Shown here: positions 1 through 8,219 of the stretch, one piece after another
Numbering within the stretch: position 1 is the stretch's first letter
How the letters are laid out: the number at the start of each line of letters is the position of its first letter
NCBI RefSeq assembly: GCF_000687735.1
Contig: NZ_JHXL01000002.1
Location: forward strand, 62,001-126,000
Origin: Acholeplasma equifetale ATCC 29724
Lineage (GTDB): Bacteria; Bacillota_I; Bacilli_A; Acholeplasmatales; Acholeplasmataceae
Length of the DNA: 64,000 nucleotides
Direction of reading: 5' to 3'
The notes under the pieces: generated by a model
Seen by the model: only the letters and a program-made list of their open reading frames with translations
What the model was told of the DNA's origin: nothing
Database searches by the model: none
Program-made: the position numbers and the translations under genes

Positions 1-540
1 ATTATCGGAGCTGTCAATACAATATATTTAAAGCATGGTAAAATGATTGGTGACAATACAGACTATTTTGGATTTAAAGAATCATTTATTAGAAGCATAC
101 CTAAATATCATAATAAAAGAATTATTTTGCTTGGTACAGGTGGTGCTGCAAAAGCTGTCTATAAAGTTTTAAAAGATTTAAATTTAAATCCTTTTGTTAT
201 CTCAAGAAGTAAAAGAGAAGATTCATACTTTGGATTAACATTATCTTATGATGAATTAGAAAAATTGGATTATGATATTATCATTAATACAACACCAGTA
301 GGGATGTTTCCAGACGTACTGAATTCACCACTAAAAGAAGCATTTGTAAAAGAAAAAATTGTATTTGACTTAATATATAATCCAAGTGAAACACAATTAA
401 TGAAATATAGTAAAGAATCATATAATGGATTAGATATGCTTATTATTCAAGCAATCAAATCATTTGAAAAGTGGTTTGATATTTCAATTAAAATTGACGA
501 ACCATTATTAGAAAAATTAAGAGGTGTATGCCATGAATAG
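1..540 (+). CDS. aroE: shikimate dehydrogenase, 5'-truncated by the window edge
   Basis: This is the C-terminal part of shikimate 5-dehydrogenase, which reduces 3-dehydroshikimate to shikimate with NADPH in the chorismate pathway. The frame is already open at base 1. Its first residues read GAVNTI followed by GKMIGDNTDYFGF, the family's conserved substrate-binding stretch, so the true start lies upstream of the window. A Rossmann dinucleotide motif (LLGTGGAAKAV) follows, then NTTPVGM and the C-terminal GLDMLIIQA segment. All are normal for AroE. The stop overlaps the start of aroC by 8 bp, so the two are translationally linked in a shikimate operon. Family assignment is firm; nothing can be said about the N-terminal third. 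Confidence 0.93.
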   Translation: MIGAVNTIYLKHGKMIGDNTDYFGFKESFIRSIPKYHNKRIILLGTGGAAKAVYKVLKDLNLNPFVISRSKREDSYFGLTLSYDELEKLDYDIIINTTPVGMFPDVLNSPLKEAFVKEKIVFDLIYNPSETQLMKYSKESYNGLDMLIIQAIKSFEKWFDISIKIDEPLLEKLRGVCHE

Positions 541-1519
541 TTTTGGCACATTATTTAAAATAACCATATATGGAGAAAGCCATCAAGATGCAATTGGGGT
601 TGTTATTGATGGAGTTTTACCAGGGTTGAAAATAGATTGGGATCTAGTAAGACATGATCTCAAATTAAGACGTCCAGGTGCTATTGGAACTACACCTAGA
701 GTTGAAAAAGATGAATTTGTTGTCACATCAGGTATTTTTAATGAATATACAACAGGTTCTCCGATTCATGTCATGATTAAAAACGAAAATGTTATTTCAA
801 AAGATTATGAACATTTAAAAACTCAACCAAGACCAGGACATGCAGATTATGTAAGTAGTATTAAATATAAAGGATTCCACGACTATCGTGGTGGGGGAAG
901 ATTTTCAGGAAGACTAACAACTCCAATTGTTGTTGCAGGAGCTATTGCAAAACAAATGTTACCATTTAAATTTTCTCACAAAATTGTTCAACTAGGCGAT
1001 TTAGAAGATTTATCAAAAATGGATGAATATCTAAGAAAGATTAGTGAAGATGGCGATTCTGTTGGTGGGACAATTGAACTCAAAGTTGAAAATATGATTG
1101 TTGGGCTTGGTGAACCTATGTTTGAAAAACTTGATAGTAAAATTGGTCAAATGATGTTTTCAATACCTGCCGTTAAAGGTGTTGAAATAGGAACCGGATT
1201 TAGTGGAAAAACATTAAAAGGTTCAGAGTTTAATGATGTGTTTTTAGATGATAAAGGAAAAACACTCACCAATCATTCAGGTGGTGTATCAGGTGGTATA
1301 TCAAACGGGAATGATTTAATCGTTAAAGTCTTTGTTAAGCCAACATCAAGTATTAAAAAAGAACAAAATTCATTTAATTTAGAATCTAAAGAAATTAAGA
1401 CCTTTAGTGTTGGTGGAAGACATGATGTTGCAATTATTAGAAGAGCAGGAATTGTTTTAGAAAATGCATTAGCAATCGTTTTAGCTGACTTGTACTTATG
1501 GCAAAAAATTTATCAATAA
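533..1519 (+). CDS. aroC: chorismate synthase
   Basis: Chorismate synthase converts EPSP to chorismate with reduced FMN, the last common step of aromatic biosynthesis. Of the possible starts (GTG 524, ATG 533) I choose ATG 533: it gives the canonical MNSFGTLFKI beginning and is preceded by GAGGTG at 521-526. Family motifs seen are GESH near residue 14, the RPGHADY segment, the DYRGGGRFSGR loop and the C-terminal GGRHD motif. Two oddities: the residue after GESH is Gln where Gly or Cys is usual, and at 328 residues the protein is at the short end of the family. It overlaps aroE by 8 bp and the next gene by 22 bp. Confidence 0.95.
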   Translation: MNSFGTLFKITIYGESHQDAIGVVIDGVLPGLKIDWDLVRHDLKLRRPGAIGTTPRVEKDEFVVTSGIFNEYTTGSPIHVMIKNENVISKDYEHLKTQPRPGHADYVSSIKYKGFHDYRGGGRFSGRLTTPIVVAGAIAKQMLPFKFSHKIVQLGDLEDLSKMDEYLRKISEDGDSVGGTIELKVENMIVGLGEPMFEKLDSKIGQMMFSIPAVKGVEIGTGFSGKTLKGSEFNDVFLDDKGKTLTNHSGGVSGGISNGNDLIVKVFVKPTSSIKKEQNSFNLESKEIKTFSVGGRHDVAIIRRAGIVLENALAIVLADLYLWQKIYQ

Positions 1520-2490
1520 TTAAAGATTTACTTTATATCACAATTAAATTGGTATTAGTTGCAGTTATCGCTGGATTTGTTGCATATATTGTTGGTGTTA
1601 AAGACTATGTAACAGTTGGTGTCATTGCAATTCTATGTATATCAATTTCCAAGAAAGATTCAATTATTGGTGGTATAAAACGATATCTTAATGCATTAAT
1701 CGCTCTTTTACTTTCAAGTATACTTTTCGTATTAATTGGGTTTGACCTTTATGTATTTATTATCTTCTTAGTAATATTTATATTTGTGTCATTTTTAACA
1801 GATCTTCAAATTGGTATTGTACCAAGTATCGTTTTAGTCAATCATTTATATCAAACTCAAGTCTTTACAATGGATAAATTAATACAAGAATTTGGAATTA
1901 TCACTGTTGCAGTATTAGTTTCTTTATTACTCGATTTAATTTATCCTTCAAACTGGTTTGGTAAAATGAAAGAAGATATTTTAAATATTGATCATATGTT
2001 AAAAGATCATTTGTTTATGCTTACCATTATTTTAACTAGACAATCCGAAAAAGATGAATTCATCAAACATCAGCAGTTATTAAATGAAAAATTAGAAGAT
2101 AAAATTAATGCTGTAGAATTAAAAGATAAAAATAAAGTATTTGGTAACGATCATCGCTATTTAGCGTATGTTTATATGAGAAGAAATCAATTAAACTATA
2201 TTAACCATATGTATAAAAATGTTTTAAAGATTAAAGCTTATCATCCTTATCAAGAAGAGATTGCTTTATATATAAAAAATTTAATTCCAGATATTAGTGA
2301 TCAAAATAAAGCAATTGATCAAAAAGAGAAATTATTAGAACTTATTGAACAATTTAGAAAAGAACCATTACCAAATACACGTCAAGAATTTGAAACAAGA
2401 GCACTACTTTATTCTTTATTAGAAGATATAGATAGTATGCTAGAGGCAAAAGAAAAATTCCATATTCGATATCCAGAATTCAAAATATAA
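1498..2490 (+). CDS. aromatic acid exporter family (ArAE_1/DUF939-like) membrane protein
   Basis: A 330-residue protein with about five hydrophobic segments in residues 9-150, then a charged, mostly helical cytosolic half. This layout, with a short run of membrane helices and a helical C-terminal domain, is that of the ArAE_1 (DUF939) family of proposed aromatic-acid exporters. The ATG lies inside the end of aroC (22-bp overlap) with no clear ribosome site, so translation probably depends on aroC. The position directly after aroE-aroC fits export or overflow of an aromatic pathway compound, but that is inference from context. A strong terminator follows directly. Substrate unknown. Confidence 0.7.
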   Translation: MAKNLSIIKDLLYITIKLVLVAVIAGFVAYIVGVKDYVTVGVIAILCISISKKDSIIGGIKRYLNALIALLLSSILFVLIGFDLYVFIIFLVIFIFVSFLTDLQIGIVPSIVLVNHLYQTQVFTMDKLIQEFGIITVAVLVSLLLDLIYPSNWFGKMKEDILNIDHMLKDHLFMLTIILTRQSEKDEFIKHQQLLNEKLEDKINAVELKDKNKVFGNDHRYLAYVYMRRNQLNYINHMYKNVLKIKAYHPYQEEIALYIKNLIPDISDQNKAIDQKEKLLELIEQFRKEPLPNTRQEFETRALLYSLLEDIDSMLEAKEKFHIRYPEFKI

Positions 2491-2517
2491 AAAATGAGCG
2501 TCGTGCTCATTTTTTTA
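2491..2517. terminator. bidirectional rho-independent terminator
   Basis: The hairpin AAAATGAGC / loop GTCGT / GCTCATTTT is followed by a T run. It ends the aro operon and its far side overlaps the end of the convergent TetR gene. Confidence 0.85.
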
Positions 2518-3061
2518 TTTTTAATGTAATAATTGGACTGGCAAACTCAACAATGATTTTTGCTAATTCAGCACTAGTTTTATGAATTTCACCAAAGAGC
2601 CACTTTTTAACAAGTTCAATAGAGCCATAAACCATATAATTAAATTTTTCATTGAATAAAGGATCAGTTGATGATAGAAGTAAATTATTATATCGATATA
2701 TCATTTCAACAACTTTATTTTGGAATACAATGAAAAATTTATCTTTAAACAAAATTTTAAAATCACTAAAATTATTTTTAATTTGATCAAATAATTCTTT
2801 AATAAAAGCTTCAGCCTGATTTAAGGGTATTTCAACAATTAAAGTTTCTAATGTTTTATCAAGCTCATGAATAATTGAGTTTTCTAATTCTTCATATACA
2901 TCAACAACATTTCGATAATATCTATAAAATGTTGTTCGATTCACGTCAGCTACTTCACAAAGTTTTGTCACAGAGATTTCATTCATATTATATCGTTCAA
3001 GCAATTCCACTAAAGCCATTCTAATTTGACGTTTGGTTAAAATGATTTTTCGATGTTCCAT
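2507..3061 (-). CDS. TetR/AcrR-family transcriptional regulator
   Basis: A 184-residue TetR-type regulator. Residues 1-55 hold the DNA-binding domain, with the sequence ISVTKLCEVADVNRTTFYRYY matching the TetR helix-turn-helix (recognition helix RTTFYRYY). The rest is a helical ligand-binding domain of the kind found in the TetR_C_8 group. The gene is divergent from an ABC exporter, and the shared 126-bp intergenic region holds a 15-bp inverted repeat. By family precedent it should repress the exporter, and perhaps itself, until an effector binds. The effector is not predictable from sequence. Confidence 0.88.
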   Translation of the reverse strand: MEHRKIILTKRQIRMALVELLERYNMNEISVTKLCEVADVNRTTFYRYYRNVVDVYEELENSIIHELDKTLETLIVEIPLNQAEAFIKELFDQIKNNFSDFKILFKDKFFIVFQNKVVEMIYRYNNLLLSSTDPLFNEKFNYMVYGSIELVKKWLFGEIHKTSAELAKIIVEFASPIITLKIKK

Positions 3062-3091
3062 AATTTCACCAACTTTTTATTTTATATAAAC

Positions 3092-3100
3092 ATTATATCA
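3092..3100 (-). promoter_or_regulatory. extended -10 promoter of the TetR gene
   Basis: On the minus strand the sequence reads TGATATAAT (TATAAT at 3097-3092 with the TGn extension), about 30 bp upstream of the TetR start. Confidence 0.55.
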
Positions 3101-3137
3101 CGATATTGTTGATTTAAATAAACATACTGTTTTTAAA

Positions 3138-3152
3138 ACAACACATTGTTGT
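3138..3152. promoter_or_regulatory. 15-bp inverted repeat, candidate TetR operator
   Basis: ACAACA-CAT-TGTTGT is a perfect inverted repeat just upstream of an extended -10 (TG-T-TATAAT, 3160-3168) that serves the ABC gene at 3188. Position and symmetry suit a TetR-family operator. The assignment is inferred. Confidence 0.5.
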
Positions 3153-3187
3153 ATTTGGGTGTTATAATTAAATCAAGGTAAGGTGAT

Positions 3188-3895
3188 ATGATGCGTACAT
3201 ATATTAAAGCTTTAAATTTAAGTAAAATTTATAAAGTTGGTGAAGTGACAACACATGCTTTAAAAGAAGTAAATTTTGAAATTCAAGAAGGGGAATTGGT
3301 TGTTGTATTAGGACCGTCAGGTGCAGGAAAAACAACATTACTTAACCTTTTAGGGGGTATGGATAATGCAAGCGATGGTATTTTACTTATTGATGATAAA
3401 GATATTTCAAAATTTAAAGAAAAGCAATTAACACTTTATCGACGACATGACGTTGGTTTTGTATTCCAATTTTATAATTTAATGAGTAACCTTACAGCTA
3501 AAGAAAATGTTGAACTTGCAACAGAAATTAAAAAAGATGCCTTAAAAGTTGAAGATATATTAAAACTTGTAGGATTAGAAAATAGAATGCATAATTTTCC
3601 TTCACAATTATCAGGTGGCGAACAACAAAGAGTATCTATTGCAAGAGCGGTAGCTAAAAATCCTAAAATGTTGTTATGTGATGAACCGACAGGTGCTTTA
3701 GATTATGAAACAGGAAAAAGTATTTTAAAACTTTTATCTGATATTGCAAGAAATCAACATAAAACAGTTATTATTGTAACCCATAATAGTGCAATTAAAC
3801 ATATGGCTGATCGAGTTATATATATTAAAAACGGGCAAATTGACAAAGTGGAAATCAATGAAAATCCAATGAGTATAGATTTAATTGAGTGGTAA
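3188..3895 (+). CDS. ABC transporter ATP-binding protein, MacB/LolD type
   Basis: A 235-residue ATPase with all motifs of a functional ABC subunit: Walker [10 protein letters not shown] near residue 43, the Q-loop in VFQFYNL, the signature LSGGEQQR, Walker [12 protein letters not shown] and the switch His in VTHN. It groups with the MacB/LolD/FtsE-type ATPases that pair with FtsX-like permeases. Starts at 3188 and 3191 are both possible (tandem ATGs); AAGG/AAGGTGA ribosome-site sequence precedes both. It overlaps or abuts the permease gene. With the TetR gene alongside, this looks like an inducible exporter for a drug, peptide or lipid. The substrate cannot be inferred. Confidence 0.92.
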   Translation: MMRTYIKALNLSKIYKVGEVTTHALKEVNFEIQEGELVVVLGPSGAGKTTLLNLLGGMDNASDGILLIDDKDISKFKEKQLTLYRRHDVGFVFQFYNLMSNLTAKENVELATEIKKDALKVEDILKLVGLENRMHNFPSQLSGGEQQRVSIARAVAKNPKMLLCDEPTGALDYETGKSILKLLSDIARNQHKTVIIVTHNSAIKHMADRVIYIKNGQIDKVEINENPMSIDLIEW

Positions 3896-3897
3896 AC

Positions 3898-5646
3898 ATG
3901 GCATATATAAAACTTTTATTTAGAGAGATTAAAAAACACTTTGTCAAACTGATTACAATTACATTAATGGTTGCAGTAGGTGTGGGTATATCTACAGGAC
4001 TAGGATCTATGTCTGATATTATGGAGGATTCAATACATTCATATTATAAAAATATTAAATTTCCCGATTTAATCATTAAATCAACATCAAATGAAGGTCA
4101 TAACCAAGCGATATTTGACTTTTTAGATAATGAAAATGTACTTTATCAATCATATATTGAATATGATTTAGATACTAAGCGTATTCATTATATTAATTTT
4201 GATAATTATAAATTAATACCATTAGAATTACTTGATGGAAATTATCCAAAAAATCCAGATGAAGTATTAGTTGAAAGAGAAACCTTAAGATTAAAAAATT
4301 ATAAAGTTGGTGATTTAATCACAGTTAATGGTGTTGATTATAAAGTTTCTGGTATTGTATTTAATCCATTTTATTTTTATAAGCAAGATATTCCATCATA
4401 CATTAATCAAGATATAAATATCAATACAATTTTATATTTTGATATTTCAAATTTTGAACCAATTGGAAATATCAAAACGGATATTCAAATTTATTTAGAT
4501 TTAGATTATAAAAAAGATTATGAAGAAAGTGTAGAAAAATGGATTGAAAAATTAAGTATTTTTGAGAATATTAAAATACTTACTCAAAATGAAATGATTT
4601 CTGCAAAAGCACTTGATATGAATACAAACAAAGTTCGAATGATTGGCACAATTTTTCCAATTATTTTTACATTAGTTATATTAATTGTTGTTGTATCAAG
4701 TATCGAAAGTATCATTGAAAAAGATCGTTTAATATTAGGGACATTTAAATCACTAGGTATTGGCAGAACTAAGATAAAATTTAGATATCATTTAATTATT
4801 TTAATTGCGTGTTTCTTAGGTGGGTTAGTGGGTGTTACACTAGGATTTGAAGTGTTATCAAAATTTGTTTATAATACATTTTCAACTGTATTTGTTATGC
4901 CTAAAATTGTACTAAACACTCAAGTTGAGGTAGGCATTATCATTACAGTTATTATGACGCTTGTGATGATTATTACAGTTGAAATTATGGCTAGTAAATC
5001 ATTGAATGAAAAAACTGCGGAATTATTAAGAAAAAAAGCACCTAAACCAGGTGCCAAGATATGGTTAGAACATATACCATTTATTTGGAATCGATTAAAG
5101 TTTAAACATAAATCTTCTTTACGTAATGTATTTCGTTATCCAATTAACTTTTTCATGCAAGTAATTTCTATTTTAGGTGCAACAGCATTAGTATTTGCTG
5201 GACTAAGCTTACTTGATAATGTCAAAGTTTTAACTGATTATGCCAATTCATCGATTGAAACAATTTCATATATCGTTATTGTATGTGCAGGAGTACTTAG
5301 TATTTTAGTAACATATAATCTTACAAATATGAATGTTGAAAATAGAGAACGTGAGATTGCAACACTAAAAGTATTAGGTTATAAAAGAGGAGAAGTTGCA
5401 ATGTACATTTATAGAGAAGTATTTATTATATCAACAATTGGTATATTATTAGGAATCCCAACAGGATATTTAATAGATGGTGTACTTTTTGATTATATCG
5501 CATTTGGTTCTATTGAACATGTTCGCTATATATCAATATTTTATACATTATTATTAAGTTATTCATTTATAATTCTTTCTGATATTTTACTATATAGAAA
5601 AATACACCAAATCGATATGAATGGTGCATTAAAAAGTTTAGAATAA
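3898..5646 (+). CDS. FtsX-like permease of an ABC exporter
   Basis: A 582-residue membrane protein with two FtsX-like modules. It has one N-terminal membrane helix, an extracytoplasmic domain (about residues 45-240), three helices near 245-370, then a second set of helices around 425-570. The C-terminal cytosolic loop NREREIATLKVLGYKRGEV is the characteristic FtsX coupling segment, and an earlier copy (KDRLILGTFKSLGIGRTKI) follows the first helices. I use ATG 3898, two bases after the ATPase stop; an in-frame GTG at 3889 is also possible. It ends exactly where the convergent mvaA ends, with no base between them. Confidence 0.9.
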   Translation: MAYIKLLFREIKKHFVKLITITLMVAVGVGISTGLGSMSDIMEDSIHSYYKNIKFPDLIIKSTSNEGHNQAIFDFLDNENVLYQSYIEYDLDTKRIHYINFDNYKLIPLELLDGNYPKNPDEVLVERETLRLKNYKVGDLITVNGVDYKVSGIVFNPFYFYKQDIPSYINQDININTILYFDISNFEPIGNIKTDIQIYLDLDYKKDYEESVEKWIEKLSIFENIKILTQNEMISAKALDMNTNKVRMIGTIFPIIFTLVILIVVVSSIESIIEKDRLILGTFKSLGIGRTKIKFRYHLIILIACFLGGLVGVTLGFEVLSKFVYNTFSTVFVMPKIVLNTQVEVGIIITVIMTLVMIITVEIMASKSLNEKTAELLRKKAPKPGAKIWLEHIPFIWNRLKFKHKSSLRNVFRYPINFFMQVISILGATALVFAGLSLLDNVKVLTDYANSSIETISYIVIVCAGVLSILVTYNLTNMNVENREREIATLKVLGYKRGEVAMYIYREVFIISTIGILLGIPTGYLIDGVLFDYIAFGSIEHVRYISIFYTLLLSYSFIILSDILLYRKIHQIDMNGALKSLE

Positions 5647-6873
5647 TTATTTTAAAGTATTTAAAAACTTGATAGCTTCATCAAGTGTTACATGACCTAC
5701 TTCAATTAAATGATTTACAACTATATCAATATTGGATTCATTTGCACCTGCTTGAAGTGCAACACTTCTTGCATGAAGTTTCATGTGACCTTTATTGATA
5801 CCATCTGTAGTTAAAGCATAGAGTGCAGCAAAGTTTTGAGCTAAACCTAAAGCTGCAGCAACTTTCATTAAAGTTTTAGCATCATGAACACCTAAAATTT
5901 TTCTTGCAAGTTTAGCTTTTGGTAAAACATTCATAGATCCTCCTACAGTACCAACTTGTAGGGGGATTTTAATTAGTCCATGGATATAACCTTCTTCATA
6001 GCGCCATGTTGCAAGTGGTTGATAAGAGCCAGTGATTGCTGCATAAGCATGAGCTGATGCTTCAATGGCACGCGTATCATTTCCAGTTGCAAGCATTAAT
6101 GCAGTAATTCCATTCATAATACCTTTATTATGTGTTGCACAACGGAATGGATCAATCGATGCATAAATAGAAGCTTCTTCAATTAATGTTCCAATTTCGT
6201 TAGAATTTTTTAAATGTGTAACATTAATCTTACAACTTACCTCAACTAATGAATATATTGCAAGGTTTGAAAGTATACGCATTAAAACTTTTTCTTGAGT
6301 TTCTAAAACTAAGAAATTGCCAACAGCTTCTAAAATTGTATTAATCGTATTAGCACCCATTGCATCTTTAGTATCAATAATTAGGTATAATGTGACAAAT
6401 TGCTTAGATTTAATTTCAACGCTTAATCTTTTTAAGCCACCACCTATTTGATGAATTTGTGGATGTGCATCGTAAGCCACTTTAAAAATATTTTCTGATA
6501 ATGATTCAACTTGTTGTTTAAATTCAATTGGATTTATAATATCTCTAAAAATAATTTGACCAATCATTTCACGGTTAATTGATTCAACTTTAAATCCACC
6601 ATTACGCTCAATGATTTTTGCTGCATGACTAGCACCTGCAATAACACTTGGTTCTTCAGTTGCCATTGGAACGTGATAATAAATACCATCTACAAGTAAG
6701 TTTGGCATCACACCCATAGGCACTTCATAAGTTGTAACAAAATTTTCTATGATGTGATTAAAAAAGTTATCATCTTCAACGTAATCTAAAGATTCATCAT
6801 AAAGTGATAATTCTTTTAAGATGTTTTTTCTTTCTTCAACAGTTTTTTTATAAAATCTTGAAAATGAATCCAT
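5647..6873 (-). CDS. mvaA: hydroxymethylglutaryl-CoA reductase, degradative/class II type
   Basis: Reduces HMG-CoA to mevalonate, the committed step of the mevalonate route to isoprenoids. At 408 residues it has class II size. Motifs include DAMGANTINTI in the catalytic and cofactor region, HNKGIMNG, the GTVGGSM stretch and GLAQNFAAL. I start at ATG 6873 because AAGAGGTGA lies at the right distance upstream; an ATG 21 bp earlier would place this ribosome site inside the gene. It is divergent from mvaS, sharing a 95-bp promoter region, so both pathway steps can be co-regulated. It is convergent with the permease gene at zero spacing and has no visible terminator. Confidence 0.95.
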   Translation of the reverse strand: MDSFSRFYKKTVEERKNILKELSLYDESLDYVEDDNFFNHIIENFVTTYEVPMGVMPNLLVDGIYYHVPMATEEPSVIAGASHAAKIIERNGGFKVESINREMIGQIIFRDIINPIEFKQQVESLSENIFKVAYDAHPQIHQIGGGLKRLSVEIKSKQFVTLYLIIDTKDAMGANTINTILEAVGNFLVLETQEKVLMRILSNLAIYSLVEVSCKINVTHLKNSNEIGTLIEEASIYASIDPFRCATHNKGIMNGITALMLATGNDTRAIEASAHAYAAITGSYQPLATWRYEEGYIHGLIKIPLQVGTVGGSMNVLPKAKLARKILGVHDAKTLMKVAAALGLAQNFAALYALTTDGINKGHMKLHARSVALQAGANESNIDIVVNHLIEVGHVTLDEAIKFLNTLK

Positions 6874-6897
6874 AAAAAAGGTCACCTCTTCCAATTC

Positions 6898-6935
6898 ATT
6901 ATATCACGATAAAAGAGCCCTATCTATGATATAAT
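6898..6935. promoter_or_regulatory. divergent extended -10 promoters of mvaA and mvaS
   Basis: TGATATAAT occurs in both orientations: minus strand at 6906-6898 (TATAAT 6903-6898) driving mvaA, and plus strand at 6927-6935 (TATAAT 6930-6935) driving mvaS. No good -35 is seen for either, which is usual for extended -10 promoters. Confidence 0.55.
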
Positions 6936-6968
6936 TTGAAATAGGGGAAAATCATTAAGGAGTTACTT

Positions 6969-8114
6969 ATGAAAATCGGAATTGATAAAATTGGTTTTTA
7001 TGTACCAAAACTTTATTTAGATATTGAAACCTTAGCGATTAATCGTGAAGTTGATCCTATGAAATATAAAAAAGGCTTGATGTTAGATAAGATGGCAGTA
7101 GCACCACTTAATCAAGATATTATTTCAATGGGTGTAAATGCAGCACATTCGATTTTAACAAAAGAAGATATAGAAAAAATAGATATGGTGTTATTTGCTA
7201 CTGAATCTTCAATTGATCAATCTAAAGCAGCAGCAACCCACCTCATTTCTTTATTGAGTTTAAAGAAAAATATTCGTGCACTTGAATTAAAACATGCTTG
7301 TTATGCACTTACTGCAGCAATCCAATTTGCAAAAAATCACGTTAAAGAAAATCCAGAATCCAAAGTGTTAGTTGTAGGATCTGATATAGCTAAATATGGT
7401 ATTAAAACAGATGGAGAACCAACTCAAGGTGCTGGAGCTATTGCGTTAATTATTAGTAAGGATCCATGTATTGCAGAAATTGAGAATGTATCTGGTTTAT
7501 ATGCCGACGATATTTACGATTTTTGGAGACCAAGTTATTCACCATATGCTATGGTTGATGGTCAATATTCAAATGAAATGTATAAAAAGTTCTTTTTAGA
7601 ATCATATGAAGACTATTTAAAAAAATCTAGACATAAAAAAGAAGATATTGATGCATTTATTTTTCATATACCTTATGCTAAATTAGGTCTTAAAACATTA
7701 TCACTTATTGAACCAAATATTGAAAGCAATTTATACCAATATTTTAATCAATCAATTGTTTATAATCAGCAAGTAGGAAATATATATACTGGGTCTTTAT
7801 ATTTATCGTTAGTGTCATTACTTGAACAAGGTGAAATGAAAGATAATTCAAGAATTGGATTATTCTCATATGGTAGTGGTGCAGTAGCAGAATTTTATAC
7901 GATAAAACTAGTAAATGGTTATAAAAATCATCTCAATAAGATTTATCATGAAAAACTACTTGAAAATAGAAAAGCTTTATCGATAGAATCTTATGAATCT
8001 TTAATTTCAACACATTTAACAAATGATATTAAATTTGAAGATGAAAATGAATCATATTGTGAACTAAAAGAAATAAGTCATCAACAAAGAAAATACAACA
8101 TAAAAGCAGTGTAA
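6969..8114 (+). CDS. mvaS: hydroxymethylglutaryl-CoA synthase
   Basis: Condenses acetyl-CoA with acetoacetyl-CoA to HMG-CoA, feeding the mevalonate pathway. The 381-residue length is typical of the bacterial enzyme. The nucleophilic Cys is at residue 111 in ELKHACYALTAA, and the acid/base Glu is near residue 79 in FATESSIDQSK. Further conserved blocks are GDGAGAI-like GEPTQGAGAIALI and the C-terminal YGSGAVAEF. AAGGAG sits seven bases upstream of the ATG. Its stop lies in the loop of a strong terminator, so the mvaS transcript is monocistronic. Confidence 0.95.
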   Translation: MKIGIDKIGFYVPKLYLDIETLAINREVDPMKYKKGLMLDKMAVAPLNQDIISMGVNAAHSILTKEDIEKIDMVLFATESSIDQSKAAATHLISLLSLKKNIRALELKHACYALTAAIQFAKNHVKENPESKVLVVGSDIAKYGIKTDGEPTQGAGAIALIISKDPCIAEIENVSGLYADDIYDFWRPSYSPYAMVDGQYSNEMYKKFFLESYEDYLKKSRHKKEDIDAFIFHIPYAKLGLKTLSLIEPNIESNLYQYFNQSIVYNQQVGNIYTGSLYLSLVSLLEQGEMKDNSRIGLFSYGSGAVAEFYTIKLVNGYKNHLNKIYHEKLLENRKALSIESYESLISTHLTNDIKFEDENESYCELKEISHQQRKYNIKAV

Positions 8115-8133
8115 AGCCACTGCTTTTCTTTTT
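8102..8133 (+). terminator. rho-independent terminator of mvaS
   Basis: The stem AAAAGCAGTG (8102-8111) pairs with CACTGCTTTT (8118-8127), followed by a T-rich tail. The mvaS stop codon lies in the loop. Confidence 0.9.
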
Positions 8134-8146
8134 AATGATATTTAGT

Positions 8147-8205
8147 TGAAAACGGTTGCAAAAAGTATTTGATTCTAGTAAAATGATAATGTATCGAAAC
8201 GTTTC
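8147..8205 (+). promoter_or_regulatory. promoter P1 of the glucan locus with cre-like site and palindromic operator
   Basis: A cre-like sequence TGAAAACGGTTGCA (8147-8160) overlaps the -35 TTGCAA (8156-8161). A 17-bp spacer leads to TAAAAT (8179-8184), and the palindrome GAAACGTTTC lies at 8196-8205, just past the expected start of transcription. This placement suits repression by the LacI-type regulator encoded at 11058. Confidence 0.7.
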
Positions 8206-8219
8206 AATGAGGTATTTTT

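Noticed and set aside
524-532. GTG start of aroC three codons upstream
   Set aside because: It overlaps the GAGGTG ribosome site and gives a non-conserved start; ATG 533 matches the family.
6874-6894. Earlier ATG for mvaA
   Set aside because: It would put the AAGAGGTGA ribosome site inside the coding region and add residues not typical of the family.
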